This document shows positions 46,850 to 56,385 of a stretch of DNA of 64,000 nt, piece after piece. The stretch is from Ypsolopha sequella (Eukaryota; Arthropoda; Insecta; Lepidoptera; Ypsolophidae). A model generated the notes under the pieces. It searched no databases. It worked only from the letters and a program-made list of their open reading frames with translations, and was not told the DNA's origin. The DNA is taken from positions 20,643,161 through 20,707,160 of the forward strand of contig OW204009.1 of assembly GCA_934047225.1 (NCBI GenBank). Direction: 5' to 3'. Every line of letters begins with the position of its first letter. The first letter of the stretch is position 1. Both the position numbers and the translations under genes were made by a program.

Positions 46850-49384
46850 CTACAGCACGATGGGCTCTATCACCGAGACGTATATGGTTCTGATGACCTC
46901 ACGGTTCAAACCCCAACTCACCCTGGCTGCACACGCCAGCTGCTTGTAGATGTCAGTGACTTTTCTACAAACAGCCGAAACGTGTGCGTTAAAGGTGAGT
47001 TTGCTATCGATGATAACACCCAACAGGCGGATTTCCTGCACCAGCGGCAGGACCTGTCCATCCATGCTGATGACTGGGGGCTCAAACTTAAGCTTCCGCG
47101 TCAACACCATCGCGAACGTTTTGTGAGGTGCGAATTTTAGCTTATTTTTGAGTCCCCAGTCCAACACAGTCTGGAGGGCCGCGTTAGCTCTCGCCTGAAG
47201 GGGGGGTGTAGTTGAGCCGGAGAGCACCAGCACCACGTCGTCCGCAAAGGCCTGGCAGTGCACTCCTTCCTGCTCCAGTTTTTCGAGCAGGGTGTTGAGA
47301 ATTAGGTTCCAACAAGTGGGTCCAGCTATTGAGCCTTGGATACACCCCTTGTTGGTTCCCTTTTCCCAACACTCCCTTGCGAAGTGAATACTGACCTTAC
47401 GGTTCTCCAAGTAGGAGGCTACAAGTCCATATATATTTGCAGGGCATCTATAAGCGAGGAGTTGGGTCTTCAAAGCCGGCCACCAAGCATTATCGAAGGC
47501 TCCCTCTATATGCAGTGAGATCATGACGACGATTTTCTTGCTCTTAATTTCGGAGCGAACATGTCCCACAAGGTCATACAGGGAGTCTTCGGTGCTTTTT
47601 TGTGGCATAAAGCCATACTGCCTTGTGCTCAAGGAGGGCATCAAATGCCATCCTAGACGGGATACCAGAAGCTTTTCCACAATTTTGCCCATAACAGGAA
47701 GAAGTCCTATCGGCCTGTGCGCCTTCGGAATGGTGTAGTCCTCCCTCCCGGATTTACGGATGACACATACGTGAGCGCGCTTCCACCTCACCGGAAAGTG
47801 TCCAATTGCCAAGCATTTGTTGGCAATTTCCAGGAACACCTCCGGCGAGACTCGGATTGCCCGCTCACATATGTCCGCAGTCCACCCATCGGGCCCCGGA
47901 GCCTTCTTTGGATTGAGATTCCTCAATACCAATTCAAGCTCCGAGGCAGTGAAAGGCGGATCGTCGGGGTCCAATTGATCCAGGAGTTGATGGACTGGCA
48001 CCTCCGAGCTCTCGCGGATTTGCCGTTGAGTAGGGGTTTCGTTGTCCACAGCGTCATCAGGAAAGAACGTAAGGGCCAGCAGCTTGGCGGACTCTTCAGG
48101 ACCAAGGGTGTTCCCTGTCGAATCCACCAGCAACTGGTCCTCTTGTCTTTTGACTGTTCTCCTGATGACCCTGTAGACCCCGTCCCATAGGCTTTCTTTA
48201 TCCTGCTTTGAGCAAAACTGCTTCCAGCTAGCGGTCTGTGCATCTTGCACAGCCGCTTTATACCGCTGATTTGCTTCTAGGTATTGGTCAACAACGTGTT
48301 GCCTTCTAACCGCCGCGGCGTTTCTAATTCTCCGCCTCTTGGTTTTAGCGTCTCGCTTGAGACGCCCAAGAGCGGGAGTCCACCACGGCAATGGTTTCCT
48401 TCCTTTTGGGACTCCCACCTTCGGTATTGTCTCTTCACATGCGTGAGAGATGACCGAAAGGTAAGAGTCGAGGATGGTCTCCAGTTCCTCAGGCGTGGTA
48501 ACAGCCCCCACACTCGAGGCGGTCAGGTTTCTCTCCTCCAGGCCTGAGCGGACGGAACGGCCAAAAGCCAACCAATCGGACTTCGCTGTGTTGTACACAC
48601 GTGTGCTCTGGGGTTTGAGGGGTTCTAATTCCCTCTCCAGGCACACGTGGTAGGTAATTGCATTATGGTCCGATGTGATCAGCTCCCGGTCCACCTTCCA
48701 TCCACCCATCCTGTCCAAGAGCTGAAGGCCGCATGCCGTCACGTCTACTCGACTAGTGCACATGCGGCCCCCTCTGAACACCTCGAAAGTGGGGGTGCTG
48801 CCTGTATTCAGTATCTGGAGGTCCATTTCCTCCAGGAAGGATCTGAAGGCTGAGCCACGGTGGTCTTCGGAATCACTTCCCCACCATGGACTCCACGCGT
48901 TGACATCCCCGGCCAGGATGACATTGTCAGTCTGCAGTTTTGAGCATACGTAACGGACTCTGTGGAGATACGGCTCTAAATCTTCGTCCCCCTCCAGGTA
49001 GATGGACAGCACGGCCAGTCTCAGCGGGCCTGCCTTCAGCAGTACCGCTGCAATGTTCTCTGTGACGAGCTGAGGATCATGTATGACCTCCAGCTCCCCA
49101 CCGAAAATCACCACGGCGGCCTTTACTGGTTTTTGGCGAGCTGACGTCATTTGGATAACTCTTGTGCCCGGGTACTGTTTTAATTCGCCCTTGGAGCCAA
49201 CATATGGCTCCTGGACCAGGGCGACAGATACCCGGTTGGTGTGTGCTGTGCACAAGAGCTCCTGCGTCGCCAGCTTGGCCCGCTGGAGATTGGCTTGGAT
49301 GAAAAGCAGTTTGCTGTCCTTTGAGTTACCTAAGAGGGGGACAACTGTGCCGTTCACTGCGGTGCCCTCAGCAATACGCCACAC
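46850..49384 (-). pseudogene. LINE-N ORF2, endonuclease and RT, C-terminally deleted
   Basis: 844 open codons. Endonuclease: FIQANLQRAKLATQEL, VQEPYVG, AGDVNAWSPWWGS, RVDVTACG, TSDHNAITY. RT: KKAPGPDGWTADIC, HRPIGLLPVMGKIVEKLL, YGFMPQKSTEDSLYDL, SLHIEGAFDNAWW, GCIQGSIAGPTCWN, FADD. In RT motif A the catalytic Asp of SLDIEGAF in LINE-H is His here (SLHIEGAF), so this RT should be inactive. At 46850 a deletion of RNase H and CCHC brings in a stop. The frame starts at GTG 49384 next to the ORF1 stop, with no AUG before the endonuclease core. Confidence 0.88.
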
Positions 49385-49845
49385 GAGACCTCGCTATGGA
49401 GTCCCATTTTTTCCTGATCTGGCACTCGCCACTAAAGGCATTATGTGCCAGGTCAGATTCTTGCACACTCGCTTGGAGTGTCCATAACCCAGGCACCCCG
49501 TGCACTGCACTAGTGGAGAGTGGTCCTCTATAGACCGTCTCTGTAGCCCTATGTAGACTGTACCCGCCTCCGTGAACCGATTCCACAGGGTTGGGCTTAG
49601 CTCCAATATTATGTGGGACTCGTGCGGGTTCCTCGCTTTTCGGCGATAAAGCACCCGGGGCACTCCGCGGAGAGATCCACTCCTCTCAGAAGGTGACCGT
49701 TCTGAGAAAGGAGGGACTCTATGACGTCCTGGTCTTTTCGGTCGGACAGGACGTTGCGGATGCAGGCTAACGGCATCCGATTCACAGCCTCTTTCGCCAC
49801 GAGACCGTGTTCGCTCTTGCTGAGGCTGGAGGATATCTTTTTGAG
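49368..49845 (-). pseudogene. LINE-N ORF1 C-terminal remnant, frameshifted
   Basis: Homology to the LINE-H ORF1 is spread over three frames: PLACIRNVLSDRKDQDVIESL, then VLYRRKARNPHESHIILELSP through VQCTGCLGYGHSKRVC, then SIARSRVAYC-stop. The second and third knuckles are deleted. At least two frameshifts exist, so it is dead. The stop (TGC TGA) keeps the same overlap with ORF2 as in LINE-H. Confidence 0.78.
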
Positions 49846-49852
49846 TTAGGTT

Positions 49853-49855
<3 letters not shown>
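49846..49855 (+). repeat. (TTAGG)2
   Basis: Only two units separate N2 and H4. A T60 run follows. Confidence 0.85.
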
Positions 49856-49915
<60 letters not shown>

Positions 49916-49919
<4 letters not shown>

Positions 49920-50104
49920 ATGAAAGGTTTTGCTATGGGATAAGATCTCCCATACCATTTTTTTTGTTGCTGTTTGTTTTTTGTGTTTACTTTATTTTAT
50001 TAATTATCGCTCCTTAAAACTATCAGATACATGCTTCTACCGTAAACAAAGACCCTTATATATACATACATAAAACTTAAGAACTACATATAAAGATATC
50101 TAAA

Positions 50105-50138
<34 letters not shown>

Positions 50139-50174
50139 TTTTTATATTATATTTTTTTTTTTTTTATTATATTT

Positions 50175-50207
<33 letters not shown>

Positions 50208-50358
50208 TTTTTTTTTTACTATTTATTTAGTTATTATTATTATTATTATGATTTTTATTATTATTAATATGTATATATATATTTTTAAAACATGCTTAAT
50301 ATTAAGAGATAATTGAGAGGTTATATAACATTAAGCTCAGAAGTATTTTTGGTTGACG
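49916..50358 (-). other. LINE-H (H4 type) 3' UTR
   Basis: The terminal hairpin TATGGGA 49934-49940 with TCCCATA 49948-49954 has a 7-bp perfect stem. A-rich runs in the element sense lie at about 50108-50215. No gene is seen. Confidence 0.75.
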
Positions 50359-53300
50359 CTAAACCATCCGCTGCGCAGGCGCCCGTGTGTCACCTGCGCC
50401 GCTCTTTAGCATCGCGTCAGCAACAGCCATGTCACTGTTTCGCATAGCCATTTTTAAGTTATATTCACGGATTTTACCGGTCTCCGCTGACAGGGCGTTC
50501 AAGATGATGTGAACTATGGCGTCATTTTCGCGGCGAACTGTGTAGTACACACAGCTGCCGGTGTGTCTGGACACCGCCACGACCGCGTGATTGACGCTAC
50601 TGTGCAGATGCAGGTTCTTTTTTGCAGTTCTTACGATAACCACTCTCTCCCACGTTAGTCCCTGAGCTTCATGGATTGTGTGGAGACGCGATCCTTGTTG
50701 CTTCCCGAACCCTAGACCTTTAAGGAGCTCCTTCTCGGCTTGGGTGTGGACAAGGTAGAGCGTGTTTGGCTCGTCTTTTGGGAGTCGCGTCTCTTCGTAT
50801 GTTTCCAGTGTCAGGGACCGTGCTTGAGCCTTGGATGAGTATATGCCACTGTAGATCTCCCTTAGGGCATATGCTACATCCATGGGGTTTCGATGTGTGC
50901 ACAGCAGTTGTTTCGTGATGTTTCTGTACGAGCTAGGAGTTTTGTACTTCATCGGGAAGAGGTTTTCTCTGTCGATGAAAGGTACTTGGTTCCGGTCACC
51001 CAGGAGAAGAGTCTTGCTGGCGCCGGTTATTCTTATCGCTAACACTATGGCTCCAAAATGGCTCATGAGAGCTTCATCGATTATCAATCGACCGCAGCTC
51101 TCGCCCTCGCCTAAGCCGTTAGCCAGTAGCGACGCCATTGTGCGCACCTTGAACTTTGCGGCTCTGCCAAGTTTAGGCTCCAGTTCTCCGCGGAGGTGTC
51201 TTGCTCCTTCCAGTGTGAGTGTCGTCACCAAGTCCCTTTCAGCGTCAAAGTTGTTTACTATGGAGGTTGTTTTGCCGCAGCCTGGTACCCCGTTTACCCA
51301 GTCCATTGTTAATGTTGACATTTGTGCAATAGCTTCGGTGGATTCAGAATCCCATCGCAATTTGCTTGCCATTTCCAGGATTCTTTCCTCCAGCATTATT
51401 CTCGTGCACTTAGCGACAATAACAATGGGATCGTTTGGTGGAGTGGTAAACACTGGTTTGCCTTTCCGGGTTGACTCGTCACTGTCAAGTTCCACAAAAC
51501 CACCAGTACCATTGAACGCGACCATGTACTCTCCCGTCATGATTCCACCCAAAACTTGGGAGGTGGCGTTATTGTACACCGCCGTGTCGCACTCCTCGAG
51601 TTTAACATTAAGCAATCGCTCATTCCCCCGACGATAGGCTTGGAGGATTGACCGGCAGGTTTCTTGTTTTGAGACGATTGTGCCTTTGAGCATTGCCATG
51701 TACTCGAGAAGTGCGTTGGACAAGTGGTCCGATGGATCCACAGGTGTTACGAGTTCCGGAAGGTCGACCAGGCCCATGTTGGCCTTTGTTGGTGTTTTGC
51801 GGGTAGTTATTCCATCTTTTCCCGATGAAGGTGTGATTCTTGGAGAAGTGCCTGTGTGTGTGTGTTTGTGAATTTTGGATGCAATGTGTGTGAAACAACC
51901 GATTGCTGCCTTGGTCATGGACGCCAACACTCCCTCAGAATCCTCTGCACGACGCGTCGGCTGCCTCTCACCTGCTATTTTCTCTTGCAGCCTTTCCGAA
52001 CCACTAAGCTCCGGGCTTACTATGGGGTGGCCCCAGCTGTCGATGGGGTTGGAAGTTCCATCGAGACGGTACGGTTTCAGGTGACTGAGGTTTTGGCCCC
52101 TGTCCTCGTAGACCACCATCTCGTGTTTACTTGAAGCTCTGACGATGCCCAAGTAATCTTCCGCTTCAGCTTTAATGTAAGCCACCACCATAGCATCCAC
52201 ACTGATTTTCTTAGGCGGTCCGTCAATGGCTGCTAGGCTGGAAAGCATCGAGCATGCCTGGGCGAATTCGGAGACTTCGTCGCCGGCTACGAATAGTGCT
52301 ATTATTTTGTTGTTTGTTCGCACTATTCTGCAGCGGTGACCTGCTGCAGTGACTACTGCGAGTGCTTCGAATACCTTCCGCCTCATCGTTGCCTTGAAAT
52401 TGCTCCCCTTCAGAAGGAGAGCTAGGCCAGGTGAGATTGTAACGGTGTTTTTTGCCATCGCGTTGCAAAAGCAGACTCCGAGTCTCTCGGTGCTGTCGTC
52501 CATGAACGTCGCTACCCCTTTGAGCCTTATGCCAGGGACACCTGCTTCACCGGAATTTAGAAGCTGGTACTCCGCTGGCATCGGGTAGTCTATCGGTTGT
52601 TGTGGTTGTTGTGTGAGTTGTGTTGGTTTTATGGGGGTTAAGTCAGGTGTTGAGTTCCTCTTGGCCGCGATTCGCATGGTGTTTTCTACGAATTCAAGGA
52701 AGAGCGTTATGTTGTCTTTATCTGCGATGATGTTCCGCAGTTCGGCTTTTTCCAGCTTGGTGTTCAGCCGGTATTCTAGTTCCATTCGGGCAATCGCGAA
52801 ACGAGGGCAGTCCAGTAAGAGATGCCATATCGACTCACTAGTGTCAGGGTCGCATTCACAGCCGGGACTGCTTTTCAGCTGAAACCGGTGCAAATACTCC
52901 GCCATGCCCCCGTGTCCTGTCAAGGCTTGCACTTGTCTGTGTGTCAGTTTTGTTCTCCGGACGACACGGAATGCTTCGTTCACGTCCGGAAAGAACACTT
53001 TGGTGACGGATCCAGTGCTGGAAGAGCTGTACCTATCTTGCCACTTGCGTACAGTTTCCTCTCTGATCTTTTTCTTGACGTAGGATACGGGGACTTCACT
53101 GTAGTCTGGGTCATCAGTTGACTGCAAGGCCGCCTGTTTGGCCAGTTCATCCGCTCTTTCGTTTCCGACTGTGCCGACATGCGCCCTGAGCCAAAAGAGC
53201 CGCACCTGCCGACCTTGTGCTCTGATTTCCGCTACGCACTCTCTGATGTTCTTAGTAAGGGGGTGTGATGACTTGGGATTTCCTAGCAGTTCGAGTGACG

Positions 53301-56300
53301 ATCTTGAGTCACTCAAGATGTTTATTCGGTCACTCGCGCTATTTTTGGCCAAGTCGATCGCCCTGTGGAGTGCATAGAGCTCTGACTGGAAAACAGTGCA
53401 CGCCGGGTCCAGGCTGAAGGTGTGAAAACTGGTCTCCGCTCCTTCCTCCCAACACGTGAGGGCTGCTCCAACTTTGCCCTCAATTTTGCTGCCATCAGTG
53501 AAAACTTGTGGTCCAGCAATGTCGTGGGAGTCTAGAGTTTCGGAGTCCATGTTTTCTAGGAGCTCATACTCAGTTGTTATGAGTTGTGAAGGATGTGGCT
53601 GTTCAAGGTAGCCCACCCTTTGCTCCATGTTCCTTCCTGGTGGCAGGTAGTCTACATTGATGCCTTTTTTGGCCATGTACAGACTCGCGGCTTCCTGTAT
53701 TCTTAGGTCCAGGGGCAGAAGGCCCGAAAGAACTAGTGCCGACGTGAGCGAGACCGTTCTGTACGCTTTGCAAATCTTTTGTGCAAATCCTCGTTGCAGT
53801 GCATCCAGACGATCTCTGATCATCTGGAGCTCCGTTGACCGGTGCCATGCACTTGCTGCGTACATTACGATCGGCTCGACAACCGCTACGTATATCGTCC
53901 TGATAATTTCACCGTTGAGGCCCCATGTCACCTTCGCTGCGCGCGCTAGATGTTTGTATATTTCCGCGGCTTTTTTGCAGATTGCGGTCACGTGCGCTTT
54001 GAAGGTGAGTTTTCGGTCGATGATGAGACCAAGGAGTTTTATCTCGTTGACGAGTTCGAGTCTACTCCCTGACATATAGAGATGTGGTTCTTCGTACTTC
54101 AGTTTTTTAGTAATCAACATCGCCTTGGTCTTGTGTGCGGCGAAGTTGAGCTTGTTCTGAGTACCCCACTCCACTATTGTCTCCAGTGTCGAGTTGACCC
54201 TTTCCTCCATGTCTGCAACCGATTGGCCGGTGAAAACCAGGACTACGTCATCCGCGAAAGCTTGCGAGTGTACTCCTTCCCCTTCCAGCTTGTGCAATAG
54301 CGGGTCGAGGATGATGTTCCAAAAAGCTGGCCCTCCGATAGATCCTTGGACACAACCTTTGGTTGTTTTCTTCTCGCTTGTTGCTCTGGAATAATTGACC
54401 ACTATTTTTCGGTCTTCTAGGTAGGAGCACACCATTGCATAGATGTTCCGCGGACACTTCCTTGAGGCTAGCTGGTGTTTTAAAGCCGGCCACCATGCGT
54501 TGTCGAAGGCCCCCTCTATGTCCAGTGAGATCATTAGAACTATCTTTTTGTTTTCAAGTTCTGATCTAACATGCTTAAGCAGGTCACAGAGGGCGTCCTC
54601 GGTTCCGCGCTGGGGCGTAAACCCGTACTGGTTTTGGTTAAGGGTGGGCTGTATGTGCCATTGCAGCCTGTTTACCATGAGTTTCTCGACGATTTTTCCG
54701 ATTACTGGCAGCAGTCCGATGGGTCTGTATGACTTTGGGTGTGTGTAGTCATTTTTCCCATGCTTTCCGAGGATAATTACGTGCGCCATTTTCCACTGGG
54801 TGGGGAAATGTGCCAGCTCTAAGCATTTATTTGCTATAGCCATAAACATTTCCTTCCCGGTTTTGATGGCCATCGTACATATGTCTGCCGTCAGCCCGTC
54901 CGATCCTGGTGCCTTCTTTGGATTCAAGTCATGTAGTACTGAATCCAGTTCGGCTTCCGTGAAAGGTGGGTCATCTTTTGACAGACCGTCAGTATCCTCG
55001 GGTTTGGCGTTTGTCAGTTCTCGGAGATGTTTGTGGTAGGGTTGATCTGTCTGTGTAGAATCATCAGGGTAGAACGTATCGGCCAGGAGATCGGCCGATT
55101 GTTCAGGGCTCAGTGTCTCACCCTTGGCGTTCCTGAGAAGCGGGTCTTCTCGCCTCTTAGATGTTCTCCTGATGACTCTATAGATCCCATCCCACATGCT
55201 CTCCTTTTCCTGCGTCGAGCAAAACTCTTTCCAGCTCTGGGTTTGGGCTTCGCTAGCCTTTTTCTCGTAGTTGAGTTTGGCTTCGAGGTACTCGTTTACG
55301 ACGTGTTCCCGCCTGATGGGTGCAGCATTTCTGATCCTGCGCTTTCTGCGCGTGACCTCTTTTTTGAGGTCTGTCAGTTCTTTGGACCACCAGGGGGGTG
55401 CGGCTTTTCCTTTGTAGGCGCCTATTTTTGGAATTGCTTTGTCGCATGCTTCTTGAATGGCGTTCGTATATGCGACAAGCGTGGATTCCAGTTCCTTGAT
55501 GTCCGAGATGGAGTTTACGTTTTCCAGGGAGATGTTTCTTTTGACTAGGCCGGATCTTAGTTGTGTTTGGAACTCTCGCCAGTTCGCCTTCTTGATGTTA
55601 TACTTGCGAGTGGTGGTGGATTCTAGAGCCACCAGCTCTCTGTCCAGTCGCAAGGCGAAGGTGATGGCGTTGTGGTCAGACGTTGTGATGTCGCGGTCCA
55701 CTTTCCAACTTTCGATCCTGCCCAGCAGGGATGTACTACACGCAGTAACGTCTACTATGCTGCTGTATAGTTTCCCTCCCCTGTAAGTCTCAAACGTGGG
55801 AGTGTCCCCTTTGTTGAGGATATGGAACTCCATTTCATCAAGGAATGCGCTGTAGGCCACTCCCCTAGGGTCGTCATGCTTGCTGCCCCACCAGAGGCTC
55901 CACGCGTTGACGTCCCCGCCTATTAGGATGTTGTTCGTTTTAACTTTTTTGCACGTTTCTTCAACGCGCTTCAGATTTTCTTTTATGTCTTCGTTCCCCT
56001 CAAAGTACACCGATAGCACAGCCAGCTTTAGGCTGCCCGCCACCAGTGTCACTGCTGCCTCGGTCTCGGTCACCAACTGCGGGTCGTGAATTACCCGCAG
56101 TCGGTCCCCGAAAACGATGACAGCTGCCTTTACTGGTTTTGTGCGATTCAGGGTGCACTGGATGATCTGAGTGCCGGGATAAGTGCTCATATTGCCGTTC
56201 CGCCCTACATAGGGTTCTTGTACTAGGGCAATAGAGACCCCGCTTCCCTTTGCAGCCCGGATCAATTCCTCCGTTGCTAGCTTTTTGCGCTGCAGGTTTG

Positions 56301-56385
56301 CCTGAACGATTAGCAGCCTGCTCGCGATAGTACTTTGGGGGGGTGAGGTGGGTGTCGTGTCGTTGCCCTTAGCAGTAGCTGACAC
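50359..56385 (-). CDS. LINE-H ORF2 (H4): endonuclease-RT-RNase H-CCHC-SF1 helicase
   Basis: 2,008 codons counted from GTG 56385. Endonuclease: GGDVNAWS (about 155), TSDHNAI (about 235). RT: SLDIEGAFDNAWW (about 620), GCVQGSIGGPAFWN, FADD (about 708). RNase H: TDGSK (about 960), SELYAL, SDSRSS, NERADELAK (about 1075). CCHC: CECDPDTSESIWHLLLDC (about 1173-1190). Gln/Thr/Pro linker (1235-1262). New domain from MPAEYQLLNS (about 1268). SF1 helicase: Walker A GVPGCGKTT (about 1698), LIIDEA (1765), LLLGDRNQVPF (1792), CTHRNP (1826), TIHEAQGLTWERV (1900), AVVAVSRHT (1931). All catalytic residues stand despite many substitutions relative to H3, which argues for selection on the protein. Confidence 0.93.
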   Translation of the reverse strand: MSATAKGNDTTPTSPPQSTIASRLLIVQANLQRKKLATEELIRAAKGSGVSIALVQEPYVGRNGNMSTYPGTQIIQCTLNRTKPVKAAVIVFGDRLRVIHDPQLVTETEAAVTLVAGSLKLAVLSVYFEGNEDIKENLKRVEETCKKVKTNNILIGGDVNAWSLWWGSKHDDPRGVAYSAFLDEMEFHILNKGDTPTFETYRGGKLYSSIVDVTACSTSLLGRIESWKVDRDITTSDHNAITFALRLDRELVALESTTTRKYNIKKANWREFQTQLRSGLVKRNISLENVNSISDIKELESTLVAYTNAIQEACDKAIPKIGAYKGKAAPPWWSKELTDLKKEVTRRKRRIRNAAPIRREHVVNEYLEAKLNYEKKASEAQTQSWKEFCSTQEKESMWDGIYRVIRRTSKRREDPLLRNAKGETLSPEQSADLLADTFYPDDSTQTDQPYHKHLRELTNAKPEDTDGLSKDDPPFTEAELDSVLHDLNPKKAPGSDGLTADICTMAIKTGKEMFMAIANKCLELAHFPTQWKMAHVIILGKHGKNDYTHPKSYRPIGLLPVIGKIVEKLMVNRLQWHIQPTLNQNQYGFTPQRGTEDALCDLLKHVRSELENKKIVLMISLDIEGAFDNAWWPALKHQLASRKCPRNIYAMVCSYLEDRKIVVNYSRATSEKKTTKGCVQGSIGGPAFWNIILDPLLHKLEGEGVHSQAFADDVVLVFTGQSVADMEERVNSTLETIVEWGTQNKLNFAAHKTKAMLITKKLKYEEPHLYMSGSRLELVNEIKLLGLIIDRKLTFKAHVTAICKKAAEIYKHLARAAKVTWGLNGEIIRTIYVAVVEPIVMYAASAWHRSTELQMIRDRLDALQRGFAQKICKAYRTVSLTSALVLSGLLPLDLRIQEAASLYMAKKGINVDYLPPGRNMEQRVGYLEQPHPSQLITTEYELLENMDSETLDSHDIAGPQVFTDGSKIEGKVGAALTCWEEGAETSFHTFSLDPACTVFQSELYALHRAIDLAKNSASDRINILSDSRSSLELLGNPKSSHPLTKNIRECVAEIRAQGRQVRLFWLRAHVGTVGNERADELAKQAALQSTDDPDYSEVPVSYVKKKIREETVRKWQDRYSSSSTGSVTKVFFPDVNEAFRVVRRTKLTHRQVQALTGHGGMAEYLHRFQLKSSPGCECDPDTSESIWHLLLDCPRFAIARMELEYRLNTKLEKAELRNIIADKDNITLFLEFVENTMRIAAKRNSTPDLTPIKPTQLTQQPQQPIDYPMPAEYQLLNSGEAGVPGIRLKGVATFMDDSTERLGVCFCNAMAKNTVTISPGLALLLKGSNFKATMRRKVFEALAVVTAAGHRCRIVRTNNKIIALFVAGDEVSEFAQACSMLSSLAAIDGPPKKISVDAMVVAYIKAEAEDYLGIVRASSKHEMVVYEDRGQNLSHLKPYRLDGTSNPIDSWGHPIVSPELSGSERLQEKIAGERQPTRRAEDSEGVLASMTKAAIGCFTHIASKIHKHTHTGTSPRITPSSGKDGITTRKTPTKANMGLVDLPELVTPVDPSDHLSNALLEYMAMLKGTIVSKQETCRSILQAYRRGNERLLNVKLEECDTAVYNNATSQVLGGIMTGEYMVAFNGTGGFVELDSDESTRKGKPVFTTPPNDPIVIVAKCTRIMLEERILEMASKLRWDSESTEAIAQMSTLTMDWVNGVPGCGKTTSIVNNFDAERDLVTTLTLEGARHLRGELEPKLGRAAKFKVRTMASLLANGLGEGESCGRLIIDEALMSHFGAIVLAIRITGASKTLLLGDRNQVPFIDRENLFPMKYKTPSSYRNITKQLLCTHRNPMDVAYALREIYSGIYSSKAQARSLTLETYEETRLPKDEPNTLYLVHTQAEKELLKGLGFGKQQGSRLHTIHEAQGLTWERVVIVRTAKKNLHLHSSVNHAVVAVSRHTGSCVYYTVRRENDAIVHIILNALSAETGKIREYNLKMAMRNSDMAVADAMLKSGAGDTRAPAQRMV

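Larger units (their letters stand above)
46074..49845 (-). mobile_element. LINE-N copy N2, 5'-truncated with internal deletion
   Basis: Minus-strand element with a long tail (poly-T on + at 46074-46116), 3' UTR, an ORF2 missing RNase H and the CCHC region, and a frame-broken end of ORF1. The RT thumb matches copy N1. The 5' end passes into two TTAGG units. Confidence 0.88.
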
